NCBI GenBank assembly: GCA_041664945.1
Contig: JBAYJY010000095.1
Coordinates: 1 to 17,137 of the forward strand
DNA from: JBAYJY01 sp041664945
GTDB taxonomy: Bacteria > UBP15 > UBA6099
Reading direction: 5' to 3'
DNA: 17,137 bases
Of the stretch, positions 1-7,932 are shown one piece after another. Both the position numbers and the translations under genes were made by a program. Within the stretch, counting starts at the first letter, position 1; each line of letters opens with the position of its first letter. A model generated the notes under the pieces. It had not been told where the DNA came from and made no database searches. It saw only the letters and a program-made list of their open reading frames with translations.

Positions 1-339
1 GAGATCGAGGGCGACATCTCGAAACAGGACGCGAAACGGATCGCCTCCGAGCTGCTGGCCGACCCGGTTTCGCAGCGCTATGTCATCGGGCGGGTTCACG
101 GCGACATGTCGAAGGGCGCCTGGGTTCTCGAAATCCGCTACAACCACGGGGTGACAGACCCGGTGGCGGAATCGACGCTCAAGGGCATAGCAGACATGAA
201 GATAGCGGGCGCGACCGCAGCGAAGACCTCGACAAAGGTCATTCTGCGCGGACGCCTCACCGACGAGCAGGCCGACGCGATTTGCCGCAAGCTGCTCGCG
301 AATCCAGTGATTCAGTCGTTTACAGCGGAAAAGAAGTAG
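1..339 (+). CDS. purS: FGAM synthase subunit PurS, tandem-domain form, 3' part
   Basis: PurS is the small subunit of phosphoribosylformylglycinamidine (FGAM) synthase, the fourth step of purine synthesis; in the multi-subunit enzyme it bridges PurL and PurQ. The frame is open from base 1, so the gene begins upstream. The visible 112 residues hold the end of one PurS domain (bases 1-87, ending LLADPVSQRYVI) and a complete second domain (about 121-330, with GVTDPVAEST and LLANPVIQSF). The two domain ends align without gaps over 29 residues, sharing G, A, I, LLA, PV and Q at the same spacing, so this is a tandem duplication. Bacterial PurS is usually a single domain of about 80 residues that dimerises; a covalent pair resembles the N-terminal part of large PurL. 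The ATG at 106 is internal, not the start. The stop TAG at 337-339 is the first of three TAGs spaced by 7 bp. purL and purQ follow on the same strand. Confidence 0.85.
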   Translation, partial: EIEGDISKQDAKRIASELLADPVSQRYVIGRVHGDMSKGAWVLEIRYNHGVTDPVAESTLKGIADMKIAGATAAKTSTKVILRGRLTDEQADAICRKLLANPVIQSFTAEKK

Positions 340-480
340 CTGGTAGTTGGTAGTTTGGGAAAAGAAAAAGGCAAAAAGAAGTAGACGGTAGACAGCAAAC
401 AGTAGACAGGGAAAAGATAAAGATAAAACGGGAACAGAAAAAGCTAAGAGACAGAAATCAGGAAAAGCAGTTGACAGTAA
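337..480 (+). repeat. Composite intergenic repeat, copy 1 (between purS and purL)
   Basis: This purine-rich gap of about 167 bp splits purS from purL. It opens with TAGs at 337, 344 and 351 (7-bp spacing) and contains at 382-410 the GTAGACGG/TAGACAGC/AAACAGTAGACAG block that recurs at 8708-8736, 8857-8880, 10141-10169, 14091-14119 and 15215-15246. The rest is A/G-rich and degenerate. I see no convincing promoter or terminator in it; a TTGACA at 471-476 has no -10 partner. Confidence 0.7.
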
Positions 481-506
481 GAAACTTACCGGAAGGACGT
501 TAAGCG

Positions 507-2972
507 ATGGCTTCCAAGAAATCACCGAAGAAAGCGGCCGCCAAGAAGGCGGCGAAACCGAAAAAATCAGCGGCGCAGGTCAAGGTGGAGAAGGTAAAAA
601 TTCTCCAGGCGACCGACGCGCAGCTTGTGAAGATCAGCTCTGACCGGCTCCTCTCGCTCAACCTTGGCGAGATGAAAAAGGTGGCGGCCTACTTTCGCAG
701 GAAGGGTCGCAACCCCACCGACGCCGAACTGGAATGCATAGCGCAGACGTGGTCCGAGCACTGCAAGCACAAGGTGTTCAACGGCATCATCTCCTACGTC
801 GAAAACGGGCGCAAGGAGCTGATCGACAACCTGTTCAAGCAGACGATCGTGAAGGCGACGAAAGACATCCGCGAAGCGGACGGCGACGGCGACCGCTGCG
901 TGTCCGTGTTCGAGGACAACGCGGGCGTGATCGAGTTCGACGACAATTTCCACTTCGCGTTCAAGGTCGAGACGCACAACCACCCGTCGGCGCTGGACCC
1001 GTACGGCGGAGCGAACACCGGGATCGGCGGCGTGATCCGCGACCCGATGGGAACCTGCCTCGGCGCGACGCCGATCTTCAACGTGGACGTGTTCTGCTTC
1101 GCGCCCCCGGACATGCCGCACGATAAGTTGCCGAAAGGCATTCTGCACCCGAAGCGCATCTACAAGGGCGTTGTCGCCGGCGTGCGCGACTACGGCAACA
1201 AGATGGGCATCCCCACGATCAACGGCTCGCTCCACTTCGACGACCGCTACCTCGGCAACCCGCTGGTCTACTGCGGCACGGGCGGCCTGATCCCCGTCGA
1301 CCGCGTGGAGAAAAAGGCGCGCCCCGGCGACCTGATCGTCGCCGTCGGCGGCAAAACCGGACGCGACGGCATCCACGGCGCCACGTTCTCGTCGATCGAG
1401 CTCGACTCCGACTCCGAGACTTCATCCAGCGGCGCGGTGCAGATCGGCAACCCGATCGTCGAGAAGAAAGCGCTCGACATCATCATTCAGGCGCGCGCGA
1501 TGTTCCTGTACGACTGCATAACGGACTGCGGCGCGGGCGGCTTCTCGTCGGCCGTCGGCGAAATGGGAAAGGACATCGGCGCCGAGGTTCACCTCGAACG
1601 CTGCCCGCTGAAGTACGGCGGCCTCGCCCCGTGGGAAATCCTGCTCTCCGAGGCTCAGGAGCGCATGGTGCTCTCGATCCCGCCGAACAATCTGTTCAAG
1701 TTCCTGCGGCTCTGCGAGCGCGAGAACGTTGAAGCGACTATCATAGGCAAATTCACGAACACGAAACGCTTCGTCGTCAGGCACGAGGGAGTCGACGTGG
1801 CCGATCTCGATATGAAATTCCTGCACGGCGGCGTTCCGCGCTATCCGCGGCCCGCGGTGTGGAACACGCGCAAGCATCCGGAGCCGAAGATCGCGGACCC
1901 GGAGAATCTTAACCGCGCGCTGGAAAAGGTTCTCGGCAGCTACAACGTGGCGAGCAAGGAATGGGTAGTGCGGCAGTACGACCATGAGGTGCAGGGCGCG
2001 AGCGTGTTGAAACCGCTTCAGGGCGCGCAGGACGACGGCCCCGGCGACGCGGCGGTTGTCGCGCCTCTCTTTGGCTCCTATCGCGGCATCGCCGTCTCGA
2101 ACGGCATCGCGGTGCGTTACGGAGACATCGACACCTACTGGATGGCGGCGAGCGCTATCGACGAGGCGATCCGGAACGCGGTGGCGGTCGGCGCCGATAT
2201 CGACGACATAGCGATTCTCGATAATTTCTGCTGGGGCAACCCGGACAAGCCGGACCGGCTCGGCGACCTCGTGCGCGCATCTCGCGCCTGCTACGACATC
2301 GCCACCGCCTACGGCACTCCGTTCATCTCCGGCAAGGACTCTTTCTATAACGAATTCGCGATCGAGGGCGAAACGATCGCCATTCCGCCCACGCTCCTCA
2401 TTTCGGCGACCGGCATAATCCCGGACGTGCGCCGCGTCGTATCCATGGACTTCAAGAAGCCCGGCAACCCGGTCTATGTCGTCGGAACGACGTTCAACGA
2501 AATGGGCGGTTCGCAATACTATCAGACGCTCGGCTTCATAGGCAACAGCGTGCCGAAGCTGAACGCGAAGAAATCGAAGAAGATATTCAAGGCGCTGACG
2601 GGCGCTATCCGGTCCGGCTGCGTGCGCGCCTGCCACGATGCGAGCGACGGCGGCCTTGCCGTGGCGTTCGCTGAAAGCGCGTTCGCCGGCGGTTTCGGCG
2701 CGGACATCGACGCGCGGCTCATCCCGCGCGCGGCGGGCGTCAAACGCACGGACAATCTCCTGTTCTCCGAATCCAACACGCGCTTCGTGGTCGAAGTCGA
2801 CTTCGCGAAGCGGAAGGAATTCGAGAAGCAGATGAAAAACGTGCCGTGCGCGCTGGTCGGCGTGGTGACGAAGAAGCCGCGCCTGACGGTGACCGGGCTG
2901 AACTGCAAGACGGCGATCAGCGCCGGGATCGACAAGCTGAAAGCGGTGTGGAAAGCGCCGCTGGCGTGGTGA
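507..2972 (+). CDS. purL: FGAM synthase subunit PurL (small type) with Lys/Ala-rich N-terminal tail
   Basis: PurL is the ATP-dependent synthetase subunit that converts FGAR to FGAM using ammonia delivered by PurQ. Family motifs visible in order: AQTWSEHCKHK (about 79-89, catalytic His region), ETHNHPS (155-161), the nucleotide loop GGKTGRDGIHGA (281-292), TDCGAGG (339-345) and SEAQERM (381-387). A second half-module carries GKDSFYN, ISATG, HDASDGGLA and FSESNTRF. The 821 residues exceed a typical small PurL (about 740). Residues 2-28 are a Lys/Ala/Ser tail absent from most homologues, after which the normal N-terminus (ATDAQL...LNLGEM) begins. The ATG at 507 has GGAAGG at 491-496, 10 bp upstream. 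purQ starts 34 bp after the stop, so co-transcription is likely. The sequence resembles the corresponding part of large PurL proteins, which fits the tandem PurS upstream. Confidence 0.95.
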   Translation: MASKKSPKKAAAKKAAKPKKSAAQVKVEKVKILQATDAQLVKISSDRLLSLNLGEMKKVAAYFRRKGRNPTDAELECIAQTWSEHCKHKVFNGIISYVENGRKELIDNLFKQTIVKATKDIREADGDGDRCVSVFEDNAGVIEFDDNFHFAFKVETHNHPSALDPYGGANTGIGGVIRDPMGTCLGATPIFNVDVFCFAPPDMPHDKLPKGILHPKRIYKGVVAGVRDYGNKMGIPTINGSLHFDDRYLGNPLVYCGTGGLIPVDRVEKKARPGDLIVAVGGKTGRDGIHGATFSSIELDSDSETSSSGAVQIGNPIVEKKALDIIIQARAMFLYDCITDCGAGGFSSAVGEMGKDIGAEVHLERCPLKYGGLAPWEILLSEAQERMVLSIPPNNLFKFLRLCERENVEATIIGKFTNTKRFVVRHEGVDVADLDMKFLHGGVPRYPRPAVWNTRKHPEPKIADPENLNRALEKVLGSYNVASKEWVVRQYDHEVQGASVLKPLQGAQDDGPGDAAVVAPLFGSYRGIAVSNGIAVRYGDIDTYWMAASAIDEAIRNAVAVGADIDDIAILDNFCWGNPDKPDRLGDLVRASRACYDIATAYGTPFISGKDSFYNEFAIEGETIAIPPTLLISATGIIPDVRRVVSMDFKKPGNPVYVVGTTFNEMGGSQYYQTLGFIGNSVPKLNAKKSKKIFKALTGAIRSGCVRACHDASDGGLAVAFAESAFAGGFGADIDARLIPRAAGVKRTDNLLFSESNTRFVVEVDFAKRKEFEKQMKNVPCALVGVVTKKPRLTVTGLNCKTAISAGIDKLKAVWKAPLAW

Positions 2973-3006
2973 GCAGCGAAAAATAAGAGTTTCAGGAGCC
3001 TCGAAA

Positions 3007-3813
3007 ATGAAAGACGTGAGAGCAATCGTCCTGCGGACGGCAGGCACAAACTGCGACAGGGAAACCGTTTTCGCGCTGGCAAGCGCCGGCGCGGACGTGG
3101 ACCTCGTGCACATAAACATGATCGCGAACGGCGAGAAATCGCTCGACCGCTACCAGATACTCGCGCTTCCCGGCGGGTTTTCGTACGGCGACGACATCTC
3201 GGCCGGCCGCGTGCTCGCCAACGAGCTGATCAACAAGATCGAGGAGCCGGTCAACAAGTTCGTCGCGGACGGCAAGCTCGTCGTCGGCATCTGCAACGGC
3301 TTCCAGGCGCTCGTGAAGACCGGCCTCCTGCCGGGCTTCGCCGCCAAGAAAGGCCGCTCCGGAATGGCGCGCCCGAGCGTCACTCTTTTCGACAACGACT
3401 GCGGACATTTCGAGTGCCGCTGGATTTATCTGAAGAACGACCCGAAGTCGCCCTGCGTCTTCACCAAGGGCGTCCAGCGCGTCATTACGCTGCCGATCGC
3501 GCACGGAGAGGGCAAGATCATCTTCGACAAGCCCGAGACGCGCAAAAAGGTTATCGCCAATAAGCAAATAGTGTTCAAATACTGCGACGCCGAGGGCAAT
3601 CTCTCCGGCTATCCGGTGAACCCGAACGGCTCAGAGGAGAACATCGCCGGGCTGTGCAACGCCACCGGGCGCGTGTTCGGACTCATGCCGCATCCGGAAC
3701 GCCACATCACGGCGACGCAGCACCCGCGCTGGACCCGCGGCGAGGGCGCCGACCCCGGCCACGGCTTCGCCATCTTCCAGAACGCCGTCGACTTTGCGGC
3801 GAAGGAATTGTAA
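3007..3813 (+). CDS. purQ: FGAM synthase subunit PurQ (glutamine amidotransferase)
   Basis: PurQ is the class I glutamine amidotransferase subunit that hydrolyses glutamine and channels ammonia to PurL. The nucleophile is Cys96 in VVGICNGFQ; the His229/Glu231 pair is in LMPHPERH; the N-terminal TAGTNCDRE and LALPGGFSYGDD segments are typical of the family. At 268 residues it is longer than Bacillus-type PurQ (about 227) and nearer to the amidotransferase domain of large PurL. An AGGAG at 2995-2999, 7 bp before the ATG, fixes the start. It is the last gene of the purine block; base composition becomes AT-rich immediately after its stop. Confidence 0.95.
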   Translation: MKDVRAIVLRTAGTNCDRETVFALASAGADVDLVHINMIANGEKSLDRYQILALPGGFSYGDDISAGRVLANELINKIEEPVNKFVADGKLVVGICNGFQALVKTGLLPGFAAKKGRSGMARPSVTLFDNDCGHFECRWIYLKNDPKSPCVFTKGVQRVITLPIAHGEGKIIFDKPETRKKVIANKQIVFKYCDAEGNLSGYPVNPNGSEENIAGLCNATGRVFGLMPHPERHITATQHPRWTRGEGADPGHGFAIFQNAVDFAAKEL

Positions 3814-3821
3814 GCTATAAT
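3794..3821 (+). promoter_or_regulatory. Candidate promoter of the ATPase/TOPRIM cassette
   Basis: A perfect -10 hexamer TATAAT lies at 3816-3821, two bases after the purQ stop. A TTGCGG (three of six consensus bases) at 3794-3799 sits 16 bp upstream, inside the end of purQ. Transcription would start near 3828, leaving about 33 nt before the ATG at 3861. It suggests the cassette can be expressed independently of the purine operon. The -35 match is weak. Confidence 0.45.
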
Positions 3822-3860
3822 CTACAAAAAGAAGCGGCAATTCATTCGCGGGTGATTTGA

Positions 3861-4940
3861 ATGTACAAAAGCGTCAGCATTCAAAATTTCAGATGCTACG
3901 ATAGTATCAATATTGATAAATTGAAAAGAATTAATCTTTTCGTCGGCAAAAATAACGTTGGCAAGACGACGTTATTAGAAGCTGTTTATTTACTCTGCGC
4001 TCGTAATAATCCTGATCAATCGACGATTGTCAATTTGATCAGAGGTTTGGAAGTTGATTTTCAAAATCTTAATTCAAACATGAATCCGCCATGGGATTAC
4101 AATTTTAATAACCAAAAAAATGTGAAAGAAATTGTTATTGAAGGTGAGCACGCCAATAACGGCTTTCAAAAAGTTACCATCAGATCATTTCTAAAAAGTC
4201 AAAGTATATTTGATCAACTTGGCAAAGATTCTTCTAGCTTGTCTGCTGATCCCAATATGACGGTTCTTGGCTACAAAACAAAAGTTCTTGAATACGAAAT
4301 TCAAAACGGGGATAAAAAGCAACTACTGCATGTTTCGTTAAGCATCAAAGGCGTGATGAAGGATTATGATGTTGTCAAAACTGAAGAAAAAGCATACTTC
4401 AGGGCGCCGCATAGCAAAATTGATCAAAAGATTTTGGCCGCGAGGTTGGAGCCATTTTTAAAGAATGGCCAAGAGTCTCTTATTAATGTTTTGAGGATCA
4501 TCGATCAAAATATAAACAGGATATTCATTACTTACGAAAATGAATCGCCAATGGTATATTGCGGACTTGAAGATAATACTTCAATACCTTTGGTTTTTAT
4601 GGGTGATGGAATTTCAAGTTTAATCGGTATATTTACAGAAATATTCCATATAAAAAACGGTGTCTATTTTATAGATGAAATTGAAAATGGCTTCCATTAT
4701 TCTGCTATGGAAAAAATCTGGCTTGCCATCGAAAAAATGGCTGAAGAGTCAAACGTTCAGATTTTTGCGACAACGCATAGCCGTGAATGTGTTATAGCGG
4801 CCTTTGATGCGATCAAGAGCAGTAATTATAATGACTTTTACCTGCATAGGCTTGAGAGGGTAAAAGGCGATATCAAATGCTTTACTTACGATTTGGAGAC
4901 TCTTGAAAGCGCGATAGACCTGAATCTCGAGGTCCGATGA
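3861..4940 (+). CDS. OLD/RecF-like AAA ATPase, first gene of a putative anti-phage pair
   Basis: This is an ABC-type AAA ATPase of the AAA15/OLD-like group. Residues 1-40 contain the usual start of the family (an IQNFRCY segment followed by an INLFVGKNNVGKTTLLE Walker A, Lys35). A degenerate signature region (MGDGISSLIGIF, 247-258) precedes Walker B (VYFIDEIENGFH, Asp272/Glu273) and an H-loop (TTHSRE, His306). No nuclease domain is fused; the next gene, overlapping by 4 bp (ATGA), supplies a TOPRIM domain. Known families with this split layout include PARIS AriA/AriB and class 4 OLD systems, where the ATPase senses a trigger and the TOPRIM partner is the effector; a role here is inferred. The ATG at 3861 has GGTGAT at 3851-3856. 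Codon use and composition are strikingly AT-rich compared with purQ and the following PLP enzyme, indicating horizontal acquisition. Confidence 0.85.
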   Translation: MYKSVSIQNFRCYDSINIDKLKRINLFVGKNNVGKTTLLEAVYLLCARNNPDQSTIVNLIRGLEVDFQNLNSNMNPPWDYNFNNQKNVKEIVIEGEHANNGFQKVTIRSFLKSQSIFDQLGKDSSSLSADPNMTVLGYKTKVLEYEIQNGDKKQLLHVSLSIKGVMKDYDVVKTEEKAYFRAPHSKIDQKILAARLEPFLKNGQESLINVLRIIDQNINRIFITYENESPMVYCGLEDNTSIPLVFMGDGISSLIGIFTEIFHIKNGVYFIDEIENGFHYSAMEKIWLAIEKMAEESNVQIFATTHSRECVIAAFDAIKSSNYNDFYLHRLERVKGDIKCFTYDLETLESAIDLNLEVR

Positions 4941-5566
4941 CTGACAATTCTTGCGATAAACCATTTGAACCTGAAAAACCCAACCTAATTTTGGTTGAAG
5001 GTAAATCCGATGAATTATTTTTTAAGTATTTTTGTGATCGTTCAGGAATCAAAAATATCGAATTCCGTGACATCAAAGGGAAAGAAAATTTCCACTCAAT
5101 AATAAGGGCGATAAGCATCTCGCCAAGTTTTTCTGAAACAGTCACTTTTTTAGGAATTATTAGAGATTCTGATGATAATGAAGACGGAGCATTCGAAAGC
5201 GTCTGTGATGCGCTTAGAGCATCTAATTTGCCGGTTCCGTCTAATCCGTTGGGAATTGCTGAAGGTAATATAAAGGTTTGTGTTCTTCTTTTGCCGGGAG
5301 GCGGGAAGTCTGGAGAACTTGAAGATTTGTTTTTAGAGTCATGGAAAGAAGCTCCTGTTTTTGAGTGCGTAGATGAATATTTCAAATGCGTTGAAACAAA
5401 AGAAAACAAATTGCCGAAGAAGATGTCTAAAGCAAAGGTTCAAGTTTTTTTAGGATCGCGTGAAGACGTAGATGAAAGATTCGGCATCGCCGCAGTAAAA
5501 GGGTACATTAATTTCAATCACCCTGCTTTCGATATCATTCGGGAATTCTTCTCGAAAATCTCATAG
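4937..5566 (+). CDS. TOPRIM-fold protein (DUF3226-like), likely nuclease partner of the ATPase
   Basis: A 209-residue protein whose acidic motifs fit a TOPRIM domain: Glu21 in LILVEGKSDELFF, the DxD of IIRDSDDNE (Asp77, Asp79), and an acidic stretch GGKSGELEDLF (Glu127-Asp130). This pattern (VEG+DD, then the DxD strand, then PG...LEDL) is characteristic of DUF3226/OLD-type TOPRIM domains found next to AAA ATPases. All candidate metal ligands are present, so it is probably active. It overlaps the ATPase gene as ATGA, implying translational coupling and a fixed subunit ratio. By analogy with AriB or OLD it may cleave RNA or DNA on infection; the target cannot be read from sequence. AT-rich like its partner. 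A 116-bp gap follows, with no recognisable terminator. Confidence 0.75.
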   Translation: MTDNSCDKPFEPEKPNLILVEGKSDELFFKYFCDRSGIKNIEFRDIKGKENFHSIIRAISISPSFSETVTFLGIIRDSDDNEDGAFESVCDALRASNLPVPSNPLGIAEGNIKVCVLLLPGGGKSGELEDLFLESWKEAPVFECVDEYFKCVETKENKLPKKMSKAKVQVFLGSREDVDERFGIAAVKGYINFNHPAFDIIREFFSKIS

Positions 5567-5682
5567 CGAAAAACATGGAATGTGATTTTGACAGCGGAGC
5601 GAGGAATAAGGTTTGAGCTAAAGCCGCTGATAAATATCGCTATTGTTCTTAAATAATCAAAACACCGCTTGGAGGCCTCAAT

Positions 5683-6843
5683 TTGAAAAAGAAAATTGAA
5701 CAGGGAACCGGAACGAAGCTGATACATCCGCCGTGCGGGGAGTGCGAGCGCACGGGCGCGGTGAACGTGCCGATATATCAGGTGTCGACTTTCAGGCAGG
5801 AGCTGCCGGGAAAGGCGAAGCTGTACGATTATTCGCGGACCGGCAACCCGACGCGCGCGGCGCTCGAATCGTACATAGCCGATCTCGAGGGCGCGAAGGC
5901 GGGATTCGCCTTTTCATCGGGAATGGGCGCGATCTCGTCGTGCCTGATGCTTCTCAGCGCGGGCGACCACATCGTGGCGACGGAGGACATGTACGGCGGC
6001 ACCTACCGGGCGATAACCGACGTATTCAGCCGTTTCGGAATCATGCACACGTTCGTCGACACCACGGACTCGAAAGCGGTGGCGGCTGCGGTGACGCCGG
6101 CGACTCGCGCGATTTATATCGAATCGCCGACCAACCCGCTGATGAAGATCGCCGACATCGCGAAAATCGCCGCGATAGCGAAGAAGCGCGGCCTATTGCT
6201 GATGGTGGACAACACGTTCATGTCGCCGCTGCTGCAGAACCCGCACGCGCTCGGCGCGGACATCGTGATTCACAGCGCGACGAAGTACCTCGGCGGCCAC
6301 AGCGACCTGATAATGGGGCTGGCGACGGCGGTTGACGCGGCGGTGGCGAAACAGATCGGCTTCATTCAGAACGCGGTGGGCGCGATACCCTCGCCGTTAG
6401 ACTGCTGGCTGATGATGCGCGGGATGAAGACGCTCAAAGCCCGGATGGACGCGCAGCAGCAGGGCGCGGCGGCGATCGCGGCGTGGCTGAACAAGCAGCC
6501 GCAGGTGGAGAAGGTTCTGTTCCCCGGCCTGAAAAGCCATCCCGGCCATGCGGTTCACAAGCGGCAGGCGTCCGGCGCCGGCGCGATGATTTCCTTCTAC
6601 ACGCGCGACGCGAAAACCGCCAAGCGGATTCTTAATTCGGTTAAAATCTGGACGCTTGCCGTAAGCCTCGGCGCCGTCGAGAGCCTGATCGCCTATCCGA
6701 TAATGATGACCCACAACGAGTTCCCGAATGAGGAACTGAAGCGGATCGGGATAAACGACCGGCTCATAAGGCTGTCAGTCGGGCTCGAAGACGCCGGGGA
6801 CCTGATAGCCGACCTCGCGCAGGCTATGCGCGTAGCCAAATAG
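5683..6843 (+). CDS. PLP-dependent cystathionine gamma-synthase/gamma-lyase family enzyme
   Basis: This 386-residue protein belongs to the Cys/Met-metabolism PLP family (fold type I). Landmarks: YSRTGNPTR (50-58, Tyr and Arg that reach into the partner active site), FSSGMGAI (78-84), EDMYGGTYR (101-109), the Asp of VDNTF (Asp176) and the PLP lysine Lys201 in HSATKYLGGHSD. The YGGTYR sequence lacks the Cys that typifies methionine gamma-lyase, favouring cystathionine gamma-synthase or gamma-lyase (MetB/MccB-like); the sequence does not decide between them. The start is TTG at 5683, supported by GGAGG at 5671-5675 with a 7-bp spacer; no ATG near the N-terminus fits better. G+C-rich, unlike the cassette upstream. 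The 116 bp upstream show no SAM or T-box element. It converges with the next gene across only 3 bp. Confidence 0.9.
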   Translation: MKKKIEQGTGTKLIHPPCGECERTGAVNVPIYQVSTFRQELPGKAKLYDYSRTGNPTRAALESYIADLEGAKAGFAFSSGMGAISSCLMLLSAGDHIVATEDMYGGTYRAITDVFSRFGIMHTFVDTTDSKAVAAAVTPATRAIYIESPTNPLMKIADIAKIAAIAKKRGLLLMVDNTFMSPLLQNPHALGADIVIHSATKYLGGHSDLIMGLATAVDAAVAKQIGFIQNAVGAIPSPLDCWLMMRGMKTLKARMDAQQQGAAAIAAWLNKQPQVEKVLFPGLKSHPGHAVHKRQASGAGAMISFYTRDAKTAKRILNSVKIWTLAVSLGAVESLIAYPIMMTHNEFPNEELKRIGINDRLIRLSVGLEDAGDLIADLAQAMRVAK

Positions 6844-6846
6844 CAA

Positions 6847-7584
6847 TCAGAATACGTGCTTATAGCCCATGAACGGCCCGCGAAGCGTGAAGTTCACCTT
6901 CGGCATCGGGTAGTTTCCGAGCGTAACCGCGCCGGCCTGCAGCGACATCCAGCGGAAACCGATGTATGCCGCGCTGCCTGAGTCGAATTTGTATGCCACT
7001 GTCGATTTCACATCGAATCCCGGCCCCTTGGCTTTGCCCGACAGGGCGCCGGCCGTGTATTTCGCGCTCATGTCCGGAACCATGTTGACTTCAAGGCCGG
7101 CGGTGATGTGCGGCGGTTTGAGATAAGCGCCGAAGCCCGCGCCGAGCTGCATGCCGGTAATCGCGGCGGTGGTTGTCGAGCCGGACACGCTGTTTTCGAT
7201 ATTCAGCTTCATAATCGGATAGGAAAGAGTGAAATAGAATCCGGGTTGCGGATCGTACCGCATTCCGATGACCGTGCGGCTTGCTTTTTCCTTCATGTTC
7301 GGGCGGACTAAAGAAGTGACGGGGCTGAAGTCGCTCTTGCCCCATTCGCCGAGCGCGCTCCATTTGCTGTCGCCGAGCCGCGCGGAGCCGAGTATTACCG
7401 GAAAAAATGTCTGGCCGGATTTCTCGCTGAACGTCGGGAACGACTTAATCAGATTCGCGTCCCAATAGTTCAACGAAACAGCGTACTTCGGAGCTTTCGC
7501 GGCTGTGGAGCCGCTGGCGTGCGCGAACGCCGGCAAAAGAACTGCGCTCAATACCAATACTGCATAAATCAGACCTTTTCGCAT
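6847..7584 (-). CDS. Probable outer-membrane beta-barrel protein
   Basis: The 245-residue product begins with a clear signal peptide (MRKG, a hydrophobic LIYAVLVLSAVLLPAF core, and AHA before a likely cleavage near residue 23). The mature part alternates polar and hydrophobic residues with many Gly, Tyr and Phe, contains YFTLSYPIMKLNI, GAGFGAYL and AYIGFRWM strand-like segments, and ends HVF, the C-terminal aromatic used for barrel assembly. I do not recognise a specific family; the length suits an 8-12-strand barrel. GGGGAGG at 7590-7596 lies 5 bp before the ATG. A strong promoter sits at 7657-7685 (minus strand). The gene appears monocistronic. Confidence 0.75.
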   Translation of the reverse strand: MRKGLIYAVLVLSAVLLPAFAHASGSTAAKAPKYAVSLNYWDANLIKSFPTFSEKSGQTFFPVILGSARLGDSKWSALGEWGKSDFSPVTSLVRPNMKEKASRTVIGMRYDPQPGFYFTLSYPIMKLNIENSVSGSTTTAAITGMQLGAGFGAYLKPPHITAGLEVNMVPDMSAKYTAGALSGKAKGPGFDVKSTVAYKFDSGSAAYIGFRWMSLQAGAVTLGNYPMPKVNFTLRGPFMGYKHVF

Positions 7585-7932
7585 AGATGCCTCCCCAAGA
7601 TGTAGTCCAATTTATGTAAAGCGCGAGCCGTGAGACGCGCGCAAAAAGGTAACGGGAATATAGGTAAAAAAACGACGTTCGTCAAATGTTTTTTATCGAA
7701 TAACGGCGCGGAAACGGCGTAAAAAAGTCTCGCCAGTAAAAAAATGGATTAAAAGGACATGAATTGACATAAAGGAAGCAAAGCGCGGCGCTGATTTCAC
7801 AGGCTGCGCCGGTTCCAGTGTTTGCTTTGCTTTCATTGTGGGTAAAACAAAAATAAGACGCTGACTTGAAGGAACTTCCGACTAAGCGCCGTTGTTTTAT
7901 CAAATAGACGGTGATGAGGGGAGGGGAGAACG
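7585..7932. other. Divergent intergenic region
   Basis: This 348-bp gap separates the minus-strand barrel gene from the plus-strand 144-residue gene. It holds the barrel gene's ribosome-binding site and promoter at its left side and a very strong GGGGAGGGGAGA ribosome-binding site at 7919-7930 for the rightward gene. A plus-strand TTGACA at 7764-7769 has no acceptable -10 at 16-18 bp. No RNA gene or conserved structure was recognised. Confidence 0.6.
7657..7685 (-). promoter_or_regulatory. Strong promoter of the barrel-protein gene
   Basis: On the minus strand TTGACG (7685-7680) and TATATT (7662-7657) are separated by exactly 17 bp. The start of transcription would be near 7650, giving a leader of about 65 nt that carries the GGGGAGG ribosome-binding site. 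Confidence 0.7.

Noticed and set aside
1422..3119. Long minus-strand open frame of 565 codons opposite purL (and a 269-codon one at 567-1376)
   Set aside because: Opposite a certain purL gene; Arg/Ala/Val-rich composition typical of antisense frames in G+C-rich genes, with no domain motif.
5567..5682. SAM riboswitch or T-box leader upstream of the PLP enzyme
   Set aside because: Only 116 bp, no recognisable multi-stem conserved core or terminator; a TTGACA at 5588-5593 lacks a -10.
3811..5682. Integration-site duplications at the borders of the ATPase/TOPRIM cassette
   Set aside because: I compared both junctions and found no convincing direct or inverted repeat, and no integrase or tRNA is present.
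7682..7903. 73-codon minus-strand frame in the divergent gap
   Set aside because: No ribosome-binding site or motif, and it runs into the barrel gene's -35 element (7680-7685).
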